64,000 nt of DNA from Tetracentron sinense (GCA_015143295.1 CM026570.1:26295250-26359249); one strand, 5' to 3'. Positions 32,322 through 44,654 are shown, counted from the stretch's first letter. A program made the numbers and translations. The notes: a model not told the origin generated them from the sequence alone.

Positions 32322-33940
32322 ACTTTGAGGTTGGAGACGATGGTGAACTCTTTAGGAATGGATCCTGTTAGCTTGTTGTTGATCAGACGACTGTATAATC
32401 AAGTTTGAAAGAGTTTTCAAGTGTATAAGCATATCAGACAATCTTTAATATTAACATTGTACTGCAAAACTCAAAAACTCATGACTGGTGATCACCAAAT
32501 AATTAAAAAGATATGCTTACAGAAATTTAAGTGACTTCAACTTAGTAAAACTTTGGAATTTCTCATTCAAATATGTTCCAATATATATACTAAGATGGTT
32601 CTTCAAATTTCCCTATTCCTAAGAGATTCTCCCTCTAATATTGTTCCTATAAAGCTCCGTACAACCGTTAAAGCAACATACCCACAATTACTCAAACAAA
32701 CAATATTGAAAAAAAGATAATTACCAAAAAAAATAGAGCTTTAACTTATCCAAGGTCTCACAAAGAAATTCAAGAAAAAAACGGAATCATTTTCTGAAAT
32801 TAGTTCAAGCGAGATGGAATTACAAGTACTGAAGATGTTGGAGTTCACCGAGCTCCGATCCAAAGTCCCAAAAATATTTAGACTTGCCCAAATCCCTGCA
32901 AATAAAACAAACAGATAAAAACAAAGAAAATGTATGTAGGCGAGATGATTCAGTTAAAAAGAGAGAATTTGAAGCGAAAAGATTATGTAACGAACCGGAT
33001 TTTCGGAAGAAATCTTGAGGCTAGGATGACCTTTAATTAACAATAATTAAAGAAGATTAATATTTAATTATATTAGGGTATCACTTTCCCTAATCGGAAT
33101 CCGTAAATGCTCGGGAAACTGTTTAGGTTTAACTGGAGGTTCTGGTTTTCGGATTCAGTTTATGATAATTACCAGTGAAACCAGGAGGTACACCCACCCG
33201 GTATTCTCGTACTGCGTGTCAGTCTGCTATCTGAACGATTACCCGTGATGCTGGTTCATTATGCATCGATTCGCATAGCCATCGTGCAATCGGTACTCAA
33301 AACCCAGTAAATCCGATCGACACGTAGTACGAGAATACCCGGTGGGTACCTCTTGGTTTCACAAGTAATTATCGAACACCGAATCCTATAACTAGATCCC
33401 ATGGTTAAACCCAAACTCTTTTCCAAGGTTTTACAGATTCCAATTAGGGAAAGTGATACCCTAATATAATTAAATATTAATCTTCACTTTAATTATTGCT
33501 AATTAAAGGTCATCCTGACCTCAAGATTTCTTCCGAAAATTCGGGTCGTATTATAGACGAATACCTTGGTTATTTGTGTCTTAGGTGACATGAAACCAGG
33601 TGCAGGGATTAACCAAAATAGGGTCCCTGCTCGGCAGAACATTGGTGGGATCAGAGAGACTACTTCCAAAACATGAAGAGTATTTCCTGGAATTAAGAAG
33701 ACGAAAAAAAAAATGTGATGATATGAGATGTGATGATGAAAGAAATCTAAAAACCCTAGAAAAGAAAGAAGAATAAGAGAACAAAAATTGGTGAAAGTTG
33801 GATCATACCTTCGGAGTTTGTTGAGAGCGTTGGAGAAACTTTTAGGAGAAAGCCAGGTAGTACTGTGACAAGGAACCGAAGTGTTGTTGAAGATGGTGAT
33901 TGGAATGCTTCTTCCTCACTAAGGAAGAAGTGATGAAGAA
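32322..33940 (-). pseudogene. SERK/LRR1-type gene fragment, all six exons traceable (unit 3, module A)
   Basis: In transcription order: signal-peptide exon (about 33900-33808, SPTLS-like, NSEG end), N-cap exon (33690-33560: [26 protein letters not shown]), foldback insertion, then LRR exons near 32905-32820 (SELGELQHLQYL), 32665-32605 (RNNIRGRI), 32580-32530 (KAFTKLKSLEFL) and 32400-32322 (NKLTGSIPKEFTTLSNLK). SERK and the short LRR1 proteins (At5g21090 type) have this exon plan. The LRR1 type usually continues with a DLCGTIP C-terminus and SERK with a membrane segment and kinase; neither is present, so the parent cannot be told apart. Stops and a frame change in the N-cap exon mark it as a pseudogene. 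Confidence 0.85.
32987..33553. repeat. Foldback (long inverted-repeat) element in LRR gene (unit 3)
   Basis: The left arm begins GTAACGAACCGGATTTTCGG and the right arm, read on the other strand, ATAATACGACCCGAATTTTC. Both continue with GGAAGAAATCTTGAGG or a close variant, CCTTTAATTA, AATAATTAAAG and CACTTTCCCTAATCGG for more than 200 bases each. The centre also pairs (GGTATTCTCGTACTGCG with GTAGTACGAGAATACC). The element sits exactly at the 3' edge of LRR exon 2 (...CGTCT), a place that is uninterrupted in module B. No transposase. MITE-like or built from two inverted repeat copies. Confidence 0.85.
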
Positions 33941-34724
33941 ACGAAAAAACTAGAAAATAGTGTTATAAGGTAGAATAAAGGTTTTATTGCTTAAAATATG
34001 TTTCTAAGTGGGCAAACAAAGTTTTAGTTTTGCCTAAATCATGTCCATGTGTCATATTCATCCAAGCAAGTGTTAGTTATGCATGTTTCTAAATAATAAA
34101 AAAACATAAATTCCTAAATAATAAAAAAAACATAAATTCGAAACATGGATAACACAATATCAATAAGATGAAAGCAAAAAAAGCAACCAAATGTGAATAG
34201 CATTTTGTTGTCAAATTCTAAACATAAATCAAATTAAATCAAAGCAATTTTTTTTTCCTTTCAATAATTAGCATTCTTTTACACGACATTTGTGAATTCT
34301 TCTAACTGCGATCAAACTCTATTTCAAGCATGGATCTATCGTAGTCACCAAGAGGTGAAATTTGATGCCATCCAAAAAAATATGACAATCATATAAATTA
34401 GTTCAATTGAAATAGAAGACCAACAAAAAATGTGAGTAATAAACAATCTTTGATGAAGTGATGAATTGATGAATTACAGGATGTTCCATGCTTTCAGATC
34501 AAATGGGGATGTGTATATTATATAATTATTATATTTCTCAACTCCTATACCAGCATGTTCAAGGGATTTCTTGAATTTCAAGTATTCAATTTCATTTTAC
34601 CGAATATAAGAAAAGAATAAGTATCCCATATCAGATAAAAAAACAAATAATGTCCACATAAGCAAACAATGTGGATAGATCATGTAAAAAATGGTAAGAT
34701 ATGTTCTGAGCTTTAACACACCTG

Positions 34725-34915
34725 AAGTTCCAAATGACTTCGAGCAAAGACCTCTGACAACCTGATCAAAGCTTCCAGCTTCCTAATATTGATGTTCAAG
34801 CATTCAGTGTCGCTTGTGTTTCCGCTTTTGCAAAGCTTATCATCTATTGTTCCATGGATCAATTGGAATCGTTCCTCAGTGATCATTGTCAGAAACATCA
34901 CTATAAAATTCAAGA
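34725..34915 (-). pseudogene. MCM6 fused exons (unit 3, module B)
   Basis: As in unit 2 module B: the pre-sensor-1 exon joined directly to KLEALIRLSEVFARSHLEL and a CAG|GTGTG donor. The joint is uninterrupted over 60 codons in one frame, although the 5' half is not in the MCM6 frame. The absence of an intron at the joint indicates a deletion inside a genomic copy. Confidence 0.82.
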
Positions 34916-35004
34916 GTCAAGACTCACTCATATAAAAATCGGAACCAAATAACTACATAGTTGAAATCAAATATGAATGTGGGGATTTTTTAACTTACAA
35001 AACT

Positions 35005-35345
35005 TTGAGGTTGGAGAGGTAGGTGAACTCTTTAGGAATGCATCCTGTCAGCTTGTTGTTGTTCAAACGACTATACCATCAAGTTTGAAAGAGTTTTCAA
35101 ATCTGTTATAGTATCAGACCATGGAGAGCTTTTCCTGAAATTAAAAAGATGAAAAAAAAAAAAAGAGAGACGGGATGAGATGGGATGATGAAAGAAATCT
35201 AAAAACCCTAGAGAAGAAAAAAGAATAAGAGAATACAAATCAGTTGGATCGTACCTTCGGCGTTGGCTGAGAGCGTTGGAGAAACTTTAGGAGAAAGCCA
35301 AGTAGTACTAAGACAAGGAACCAAGGCGTAATTGAACATGATGAT
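35005..35345 (-). pseudogene. SERK/LRR1-type fragment (unit 3, module B)
   Basis: Only LRR exon 6 (about 35090-35005, NKLTG region), a remnant of exon 2 (about 35135-35120) and the signal-peptide exon (about 35340-35257, ending in SEG with GGTACGATCC donor) remain. Exon 3 and most of exon 2 are deleted at CAGACCATGGAGAGC. Confidence 0.72.
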
Positions 35346-35889
35346 CGGAATGCTTCTTCCTCACTAACGAAGAAGTGATGAAGATAGGAAGAAACTAGAA
35401 AATAGTGTTTTAAGGTAGAATTAAGGTTTTATTGCTTAAAATATTTTTTAAGTTGGCAAAAAAAGTTTTAGTTTTGCCTACATCATGTCTATGTGTCATA
35501 TTCATCCAAACAAGTGTTTAAGTTACGCATGTTTCTAAACAAAAAAATCATAAATTTGAAATATGGATAACATGACATCAGTAAGATTAAAACAAAAAAA
35601 AAGGAAGCAAATATGAATGGTATTTTGATACCCATTTCTAAACATAAGCCAAATTAAATCAAATCTGTTTTTCTTTTAGTAATTGGCAATCTTTTACACC
35701 ATATTTGTGAATCAAACTCAATTTAAAGCATGGACCTACCGTAGTCACCGAGAGGTGAAATTCAATGATATCAAAATAAAAATATCACAATCATATATAT
35801 TAGTTCAATCAAAATAAAATATCAGTAAAGATGGTCAACAATAAACAATCTATAATGAAGTAATGAATTACAGGTAATGAATTAACCGA

Positions 35890-36640
35890 AGAATTAGAAG
35901 GTTGATTATTTTGGCATCATAACCCTACTTATGTTTTCTTAGTATCAATGTAGAGTAGATGTTTCATCAATTATTACTCATTTTCAGAATTAGTTAGTCA
36001 CAGTTCAACTAAAAAGAATAAATATTGAACTCAAGCCACAATAAAGTAAGTTTCAATAACATTCTCAAGAAACACTTTAGGTGCAAGAAGTAACTTAAGT
36101 CGCACACTATATATCATACATATTTTTTTCGTCGTTTTCCAATTTCTATATTAAATAACAAGTCAAAGCATGCTCTGTAAAACAAGAAATATTCATGTCA
36201 AGTCACAAGTGTTTGTTCTACATACATCATAAGCCTACTTATGTCTTCTTAATATTATGTGGAGTAGATGTTGCTACAATTATGACTCATTTTCTGAATT
36301 AGTTAGTCGCAGCTCAACTAAAAAGAATAAATATTAAACTCAAGTCACAATAAAGTAAGTTTCAATCACATTCTCACGAAACACTTTAGGTGCAAGAAGC
36401 AACTTTAGTCGCACACTATAGAATGAGAGAAACATGAGGTGAAGTATCATATGCTAATATTCAACCAGACTTAAGCATTATATAGTTGATAACTTATACA
36501 AAAGAAATGTGGTGCCACTCTCTATATTAAATAACAAGTCAAAGCATGCTTTAAGTTAAACAAGAAATATTCATGTCGAGTCACAAGTGTTTGTTCTACA
36601 TGTTCAGACAATTTAAGTGGATCACATTCTAACATATGCA
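35890..36640. repeat. AT-rich block duplicated in tandem (unit 3)
   Basis: Counterpart of 23960-24940, in two copies meeting near 36215. It lacks the extra 110 bases seen in unit 2. Confidence 0.75.
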
Positions 36641-37234
36641 CATTCTAACAGATACATTTGTATTGTGCTAAGAATCATAAGGGAAAAAGAACAAATAGAA
36701 TGGAATAGACTCCAAACCCAAGCCCAAAGAGATCAGCTCACATAAAAGTTATAAATAAGAGATGATTCAAAACGTTAAATACAAATTGGAATGCAGCACC
36801 ATGAGTGCACTAATGTGTCATGTTAAGTATTTGAGTGTAATAGCTAATGAGTGCAAGCTGAAAATTTCATGGCTGCAAATCCAAATTCAGAGTTGAGTTT
36901 TGGTTGGAACACGCACAAGAGACCGAATGCAGAAGAGCCCCAAATACGATGATAACCTCACTTCTTTGAGAGCCCAAGTTTGAGGTCCAGATTCTGTGAT
37001 TTATGTGGTGTACTCAAGTTTGCATTTTGAGATTTTCGCGTATTATTCAGAGACATGGTAAATTTCACCCCAGCCAACATGTACGGTATCTGGTCCTTAG
37101 ATTAAACCAACAGACAAAATTTCAAATCTTGAACATTCAAATGCAACAACAATTGTAAAGAACCGTCGGTCTCAAGAAACCATCATAGAAACTAAAATAA
37201 AATTACTAGCGCAATCGAACAAAAACTATTGTTT

Positions 37235-37800
37235 TCTTACAGGACATGGTAATTGTTCAACATAAAAGGGGGATGTGGCTTACCATCTTGCATTGCACCT
37301 TCATGATGTCTAATGTGCATAACAAGAGCATCATCAATGTGTGCTAACAGGCAAATCGGCCTCCATGATGCCATGAGGCAATCGCACTCGATATTAGCAC
37401 ACATGATCATGTGTACCATACGAGAATCAGGAATAAGATCCCTTAGGGCAATGTGGGAAACAATTCAACTCTATCTACCCCAAGCATGGATGACGCAACA
37501 AGATCAAAGAAATGGGGATCGGCATCAGCATCAGCTCTATGTAAGTATGGAAAATAGGCATTAGAAACAAGCGGGGTCCGAATCAACCAAGAAATGGGGT
37601 CAAGAGAAACATCAATAATCTGACCACGAACTTGGACTTTGAAAGTCCGTTGTTAATCGTCAATGTTGTAGACATTGGAATAAAATTCCCTAACCAACTC
37701 AACTGGGCATTGCCTTGATAAACTCGATGCCCTCCCTTTCACGAGATTAGAAAATCACGGGAAGAGGGAGGTAGACGAATGAAGGGGGAATCCGAATAAA
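37235..37800 (-). pseudogene. PF20167-like transposon protein, middle fragment (unit 3)
   Basis: The same motif series as in unit 2 (QCPVELVREFYSNVYNI, FKVQVRGQIIDVSL, SNAYFPYLHRADAD, MIMCANIE). Fossil with several breaks, directly next to the solo LTR. Confidence 0.6.
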
Positions 37801-37845
37801 AAATTAATTTAATATGCGAAAATTTTTTACTCCATAGATCTTAAC

Positions 37846-39580
37846 TGTCACGCCCCAAAACCTAAACATAATACATCTAATAATTGTGCAAATTCTAAGG
37901 CGTGAACCTGGAACAAATCCCGAGGTAATAGAATTTAATCTAAATAAATTACCATTAACATATGCATATCTCAAGCATTAAGTTTAAACCAACAAGAGTA
38001 AATAACCGTAAAACTGAATCGATATAAAATCTCACTGACATGACACTCTACCTCAAATTAAAAGTACTAGTTAAAGTTCTGCAAAAAAACCCAACAGCTA
38101 ACTAAGTTCTTGACCGTTTTCCCTAGTTCCTTCAAGTACTTCCTGAAAAATCGATAAATATAATAAGGGTGAGCTATTGGCTTAGCAAGAGAATACAACA
38201 ACATGCAACCATTATAAATAATAAAAACAATGAACAACAGAAATGGATATGCATCATTTAATTTATCAGTTTACACAGTTTTTCTGTCAATAAGGTTTAC
38301 ACGTAGTTCACCCTATTGACAACAATATTAATCTTGTAAGGTTTTATACAGGGACCCTTAGGTTTACACATAGCTCACCTAAGGTACTCACTCTGAAAGG
38401 CACGTAACTTCTCAGTGGGATTACACAAAGCTCTCCCTCAGACTTTAGACCTATAGAGTTTCTTACTCTATATTTGGCATCCCTTAATCTTATTCTCTTT
38501 AATTCATTAACCTCACTCTTTATTATGGCGTCCCATACCATCATAATAAAGAGGACATAATATTGTAAAACTAAAACAATTACAATTACACAAGATGATA
38601 ATTGAAATAAATTTTAACATGTCATTCTAAAACAAAGAGAATATGCAATTTATCTAATATGCTCACAATATTAACCATTCCAAATTAATTATTTTACAAA
38701 GAATAAATAATTAAATCATTTTATTATCCTTCTTCTCTTTCGTTTTATGTAATTATTTTTCATCATTTTTATTTAATTAATTCAATTAAATATAGCCCCC
38801 AAAACCACCATCGCAAAACACCCAAAACGGCGCCACCCATCGATCGGCGGTCGCCTGCGATCAATCGGTGACCACCGATCGATCGGCCCAAGGCCCCCGA
38901 TTGATCTGTATCGGCGATTTGGCTGGAAACGCCAGCCCAAACCCCATATTTTGATTTTTTTTCAACTTTCTTAACCCTTTTTCTCTATTTTCCAACCTCG
39001 AAACCCTAGTTAATTTACCCACCATTGTTCTTTCAATTTATAATTTTTTATTCAAACATTATTTTTGCATTATATTTCAAAGTACATAGATCTCTATCCT
39101 AAATATCACACAAATATTAATAAATCTATATGAACTCAAGATAAAACAAAACCGTAACTCTAGGGGAGTATTCACTTGCCTCAAAGGATCGAATCTCAGA
39201 CTTTTAATGCTTCAATCCTACCCGAACACGCTTGTCTCGAAGGATCAGACCACCACGAGGAAGAGGCTCAAATCTCCAAGCCTAGAATCTCGATCTAGGT
39301 GCTTGAAAGCACTACCAAAGTGCAGCCCCTTTTTCCTTTCTCTCCTACGTTCTATTCTCCAGAATTTCAGTTTAGATTAAAATAATGAGGAATAGGTTTA
39401 ACATGTTCTATTTATATTAACCCTAGTTCTTATTTACCAAAAAGTCATTAGTGGCCCTTGTTTGTTTATAGGTTCTAACAAACCCCAATAAACTTACTCA
39501 TTCTTAAATTTATCACCCCTACTCAAAGAAATTACTGAATCACTCTTAAAAATAGGAAAAGAAATTTCAAGATCATTACA
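37846..39580 (+). mobile_element. Solo LTR, 1735 bp, with 5-bp TSD
   Basis: Starts TGTCACGCCCC, ends ATCATTACA (TG...CA), and is flanked by TTAAC on both sides (37841-37845 and 39581-39585), as expected of an LTR-retrotransposon insertion. Units 2 and 4 lack it at this site. No internal region is present, so it is a fossil left by recombination between two LTRs. It contains a patch rich in CGATCGATCGG (about 38840-38915). A second copy in inverted orientation lies at 60551-62304 in the same sequence context. Superfamily undetermined. Confidence 0.9.
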
Positions 39581-39761
39581 TTAACAAATAGAAAGATTCA
39601 AGGTTCTCGAATGGCAAGAAATAATTTGTTCACCTTTCGTCGGGACAAAATAGAAACTTGCAGGATCATCAAGAAAATTTGTCGAGACTTCTCGAAGCTC
39701 CAAGCCCGGCTCAATCTCGAAACTCCACTACCCCCGTAGCGTTTTTAGATCACCGATAGTT

Positions 39762-40345
39762 ATATAACTCTAATGGAAGGTTTTCGGTGAAATCTTATCT
39801 GCAGGCTGTCAACTCGGGCCCCATTGTGAGGTTCCCCAACAAGTTGGTCTGGTTTAATGGGGTACCCTCTAAGGTATCAATTTTTCTTTGGTCTGCTGTT
39901 TTTGGTAAGATTTTGACGTTGGACAATTGCAAAATAGACGTTGGAGCCTTCCAAATCGATGTTGTTTGTTTATGGTGGAAGAGTCAGTTAACCATTTATT
40001 TCTTCACTGCTCGTTTGCGTGGAGGCTTTGGTTGTATTTTCTTTCTCAGCTCGGGGTCGCTTGGGTATTCCCCTCGTCATTCATAGGCTAGTTGTCCAGT
40101 TGGCTCTCAGTTTCATTGGACTGCCCGTTGGATTTTGTTTGGGCTCTACTCCCAAGGGTGATATCGTGGTCTTTCTGGAAAGAGCGGGACAGGAGGGTTT
40201 TTCAGAATTCCACAATGCCTTTGGAGGGTGTGTGCTATCGTTAGTGTGCCTTGTTGCGGGATTAGGTTGCAGCTAAATATGACATGGAGGAGTTAGGGTT
40301 CGACAAGATGATATCTTAGTGGAGTCAGGGAAGTATCCTTTATCT
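39762..40345 (+). mobile_element. LINE C-terminal fragment (unit 3)
   Basis: The same LINE as at 26882: KSYLQAVNSGPIVRFPNK, GVPSKVSIFLW, ILTLDN and onward. The left target duplication TCACCGATAGTT is at 39750-39761. The 3' UTR, hairpin and tail are deleted (jump at CCTTTATCTTTT to AAGGAG). A frameshift lies after LTLDN. Confidence 0.85.
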
Positions 40346-40544
40346 TTTAAGGAGATAAAAGATGGGAGTTCATGGGCGTGGCCCACCTCTATGCTTCATT
40401 TTAGCTATCAATTAGGATATGGATCATATCCATTATCCATTTAAAACTAGACGTGGGTACGGGTCAAACCCATTAACCCTATTCATGAATACAACTTCAT
40501 ACGTGCATGTACTTGGGTCATACCCATCAATACCCATAGAACAT

Positions 40545-41440
40545 TAATTAAATAATTAATTATCATAGATTAAATCTATGGTCCGTGCTTAGCAAGCTAC
40601 CTTGAGCACCTTCACATATTGCTCTGGGATATACTATCCCTTGCTAACCCAGTGGTAACTCATTGAACCAAATAATATCGTATGCCCGATTTGAGCACCG
40701 AGGAGTCCGTATTGCCTATTTTGTAAAAAGAGTTAAGTCTAAAACCAACATAGCTCGTCAAATCCTAAGTTGGGTTATGTTTTTTTCTGTGGTTTATTCT
40801 GAGATTTGCATTTCAATAAAACCCACGTGTTTGAATTAGTTTTGAGGAGTTCAGAGCTCGTATGCCTAATTTGTGCACCGAGAATTCCGTATTGCCTATT
40901 TTGTAAAAAGAGCCAACTTTACACCTCACATTGCGCGTCAAATCCAAACTGGGGATCGGTTTTTTATGCAGTCTCTTCTGACCCTTGTCTTTTCAATATA
41001 TCCCAAGTGTTCGAATTGAGCACCTAGGATTACGTATTGCCTATTTTGTAAAGAGTTAAAGTCTACACCTAACATTGCGCATCAAACCCTAACCGGGGAT
41101 CTGTTTTTTATTCGGTCTCTTTTGATACTTTTATATGAATAACCTAAGTGTTCGAATTGCCTATTTGGTAAAAAGAGTTAAGTCAAAATCTAACATTGAG
41201 AGTCACATCCTAACCCGGGATCTTTTTTTTATGCAGTCTCTTCTAATATTTATATATCAAAATAACCTAAGTGTTTGAAGTGGTTTAAAGAAGTCCGGAA
41301 CCCGTATGTCCAGAGTCACCGAGGAATCCGTATATCTTGATTTGTTAAATAATTAATTATCATACATTTAATCTATGGTCCGTGCTTGGCAAGCTACATT
41401 TAGCACCTTCACAAATTGCTCTGGGATATACTATCCCTCG
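40545..41440. repeat. 150-185 bp minisatellite and flanking direct repeats (unit 3)
   Basis: Same layout as 28230-29100: flanks near 40545-40640 and 41345-41440, with about five motif copies from 40680 to 41340. Confidence 0.8.
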
Positions 41441-41590
41441 CTAAAAAAAATGTTAACCCATTGAACCAAATAATACATTAAACAAAGGAATTGCAAATGA
41501 CGAGGGATATGCATAATGCAATTTGTTTTTAGAAAAGGAAAGCTGGGGTTAGGCAGACCCTGACCAGAATAAAATAAACTAAAAAAGAGA

Positions 41591-41850
41591 TTACACCCTT
41601 AGGAATTTACAACCCCGAGCATCATCTTGAACTAACTTAGATAAGTGGAGAGTGAACGAAACACTATCAAGCAAAACCTCACCATTAGGGGGACAAAACT
41701 TTGACAGCGTTGGCCACTTTGTTGGCCTCCCTATAGATGTGACTAATAGAAACAAAGTGGAGCCTACCCCATAATTTATCAATGTCATCCAATTGAATCC
41801 TAGTTATTAACAAAAATGGATCCCTCGAGAATAAAATACTATCTCACCCA
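41591..41850 (-). pseudogene. RNase H-like LINE fragment (unit 3)
   Basis: The minus strand reads KFCPPNGEVLLDSVSFTL, HLSKLVQDDARGCKFLRV. Shortened and frame-changed compared with unit 2. Confidence 0.55.
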
Positions 41851-42974
41851 TAGCCTATAAAAATCGTCAGGGTTCCAAGATATTAGATTTGAGCTACAAG
41901 AAACAATTTCTCAAACAGGTTTTTAAAACTCTTTTGACTACATTTAATTATATTCTGATACAAAAAATAATATTTAAAACTTTCCTTTAAAATCACCTGT
42001 GCAAGATTTCAGCTCAAATTATATCTTCCCTAATCTTGGATAATCTCCTAATTTAATGGGTATAGATTCCTTGTTGGAATTTCATCATCACCTAAACGTA
42101 TCTCTCATTATCCAACTGTCACCTTCAAGTAATCTCAAATTGAGACTATTTTGGTGGAATCAAAATAATTAGGTTACTGTTCAGTGATAAATGAAATCCT
42201 CAAGACTAAGAATTCACAGATCAAGTTTCTAGTAATTGAGTGAACATCTAAATGATAGTAACTTAAAAACCAAATGTCTCCCCCAATGATGCAATCAGTT
42301 AGTGTACAATTCAGCACTCATACGTCAATGGGTAGTCAGCACTCCAATAGCTCGAGATAAAGCCATATCTCAAGTATTAAGAACATCCAATGTTGTGTCT
42401 TGTACTTTTATTTTCCTTTTGGCTGTCCTGTAGGGGTATGCCAAACCCCCACTCCTTCTAAGTGGCTTTTAAAAAAAAAAAAAATCCAAACATTGTGCAG
42501 GCATCTAAGTGAAGTGTCCAGCTTCACCCATAGCTGTGAATAATTTGGCATAAGGAAATGAAAAGCTAAATCTATCAATGTTGGCCTGTGCCCAAACACT
42601 TCGCTTTTCTCTCCAATTTGTTCTAAGGACCTTTCCTCAGTATCTCATACTGCGTTGATCATCTCATGATCGGTATATAGTCAACCACCCATAATGAATG
42701 CAATAAACAAAGCATAGACAACACTATTAATCAAATTAATATTGTCTTACAAGTAAATGACTTTTCTAGGGCACTTTGTCGTACAAAGAATTCATCAAGG
42801 AGGACTTTCCGCGGGTTGGAGCAGTTAACAAGCATCCCGAGTTAGGTTCCTATGGTTGTGTGTTCAAATACCACTCTCCCACATACCATGGTGCCCGTAG
42901 GGAAATTTCGAGTGTTTTGGAACGAACACTCAATGGGACTAGTCCTTGCCTCGAAGGTTTTGGGACACCCACCA

Positions 42975-43163
42975 TTACCAAAAAAATAAGATAGGCAGGC
43001 GGGACATGAATCGATTGTAGGCACCTTCACTGGCGTCATTATGGAATCTGGGAATTAGAGGACTAGGAGGGGCATGCCTAATTTGTGCCCTAGAATATGA
43101 AAGGGCTTTACCCTTGGAAGAAGTGGCTTTGCCCTTCGAGGCTTTAGAGGGCCTCTCACTCAT
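42975..43163 (-). pseudogene. PF20167-like N-terminal fragment (unit 4)
   Basis: MSERPSKASKGKATSSKGKA then PRFHNDASEGAYNRF. The cleanest copy of this frame, 62 codons, ending LPILFFW. Fossil. Confidence 0.45.
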
Positions 43164-43444
43164 AGTCCTCGGGGATCGATGAAGTGGAGATTCATGCTCT
43201 TCCTCATTGAAGTGGGTGTTTGGCTCAGGTGCAAACCGAGAGGAAGGGAGGTTGCTAAGTGTTGTAGGTTTGGTTAAGGGAAGTGAGATATAGAATGAGA
43301 GAGTAAGGGTTGAATGAACTCTTGGGGGGTTTGGGTTAACCGTGAGAGAAGAGTTGAGGGTTTAGGGGCTTGGGTGTGTAAGAACTCCCAAGGGTTGTTG
43401 GGAAGGGAGGGTGTGAACTTGGAATTCAGGAGAGGGAACTTTCC

Positions 43445-43453
43445 CTATTTATA
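43445..43453 (-). promoter_or_regulatory. TATA-like element (unit 4)
   Basis: TATAAATAG on the minus strand. The base after it differs (TTTATAAATAGG), leaving the TATA core intact. The G run is interrupted here (GGGAAGGGAGGG). Confidence 0.4.
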
Positions 43454-44084
43454 AACCTTGAGAGAGAGAGCGGGGTGAGGAGACCCAAAAACAAGATAGG
43501 TCTCTTCCTTATTGGTTGGGCTGCTTATGGAATTACATCAAGAAGTTTTGATTCCTTGACCCCATGTAAAAACGGAATTCATGCATGACCCCATGTAAAA
43601 ACTGAATTCACTAGTAAGTATCACCCATTCTGCAACATAACATACATTGAAAAAACATTTGATGCTGCCAACACGGCGAATAAAATCAGGGCTCAATAAT
43701 TGGACTAGAGATCATATTTCAGTGCGGCAAGCAATGTGATATACATCAAATTAAGGTTCACCAAAATAACAAAACAAACAAATCAAAAATAAATGACAAG
43801 ATCAAATCGGCATGTATATCAGTAAGTCTAAACCAGCATGTTCCATGCTTTTCAGATCAAATAGACATGTGTATTAAATTAACTCAACTTCTAAACCTGC
43901 ATGTTCAAGGGGTTTCTTGAATTTCAAGTATTCAATTTCATTCTACCGAATATAAGAAAAGAATAAGTATTCCATATCAATTATCAGATAAAAAAAACAA
44001 ATAATGTCTCAATAAATAAACAATATGGATAGATCGTGTAAAACATGGTAAGATATGTTGTGAGGTTTAACACACCTAAAGTTC

Positions 44085-44535
44085 CAAATGACTTCGAGCA
44101 AAGGCCTCTGACAGCCTGATCATAGTTTCCAGCTGCCTAACTACTCCTAGGAGCTGTATCACCCCTACGAAGAGCAACATAGGAATCCACCAAAAGTTTC
44201 CTAGCTTCTTAGCTGAGCTGCGTGAATTTGAAAAAATTTTAAAGGGGTGAGGGTTACAACAAATGGAATTTCGAACAAAAGAATATCACCTCCTATTTCA
44301 ATGAAGAGTAGACAAACCTTGGGTTTCAAAGAGTTCGCAAATACGATATAACACTTTAGTAGCACAGTAGTGAATGCTGGAGCAAGTGCATCTTCATACT
44401 TTTTATCAACTCTCACGATGTGGTGAGCAATGTGGTAATCCGTTTGATCGTCTAGATCACCAATCATAACATACACCAGATCAAACCTTGAAAGGATAGC
44501 AGGAGGAAGGGACACATTGTTACATGCATTCAGAG
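44085..44535 (-). pseudogene. MCM6 exons A-C (unit 4, module A)
   Basis: [40 protein letters not shown], then the SEARKLL / RRGD and LIRLSEAF exon, ending at a CTTTAG|GTGTG junction. Both arginine-finger and lid-helix regions are visible. The exon start is altered (ATTGTTACATGCATTC). Same small internal deletion before RQLE as in the other units, hence inherited. Confidence 0.87.
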
Positions 44536-44654
44536 CCTAGATTCACTGTAGATGATATATTAATATCAAATACTCGAACCATCATATCATGCATGATTGA
44601 CATTAGTTACAAGTTTAGGAGAGAACAAGGCAATAAGTTTACAATATTTTCTCA

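Larger units (their letters stand above)
29773..42052. repeat. Macro-repeat unit 3
   Basis: About 12.3 kb; longer than its neighbours because it holds a 1735-bp solo LTR. Unit-specific losses: about 330 bases of the head (junction CATCTCAGGCGGG near 30388, where sequence ahead of the PF20167-like frame is missing), most of the sequence between the LINE C-terminus and the minisatellite (junctions near 40345 and 40370), exon 3 and most of exon 2 of LRR module B, and a small stretch near 36650. Module A is the most complete of all copies. Confidence 0.92.

Noticed and set aside
38344-38544. 66-codon frame, matched at 61594-61794
   Set aside because: It lies inside both copies of the solo LTR. 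Conservation is explained by the shared LTR, and LTRs of this kind are normally non-coding.
42776-42994. 72-codon plus-strand frame in the unit head
   Set aside because: Broken in the other units, no motif, and opposite to the better supported PF20167-like frame.
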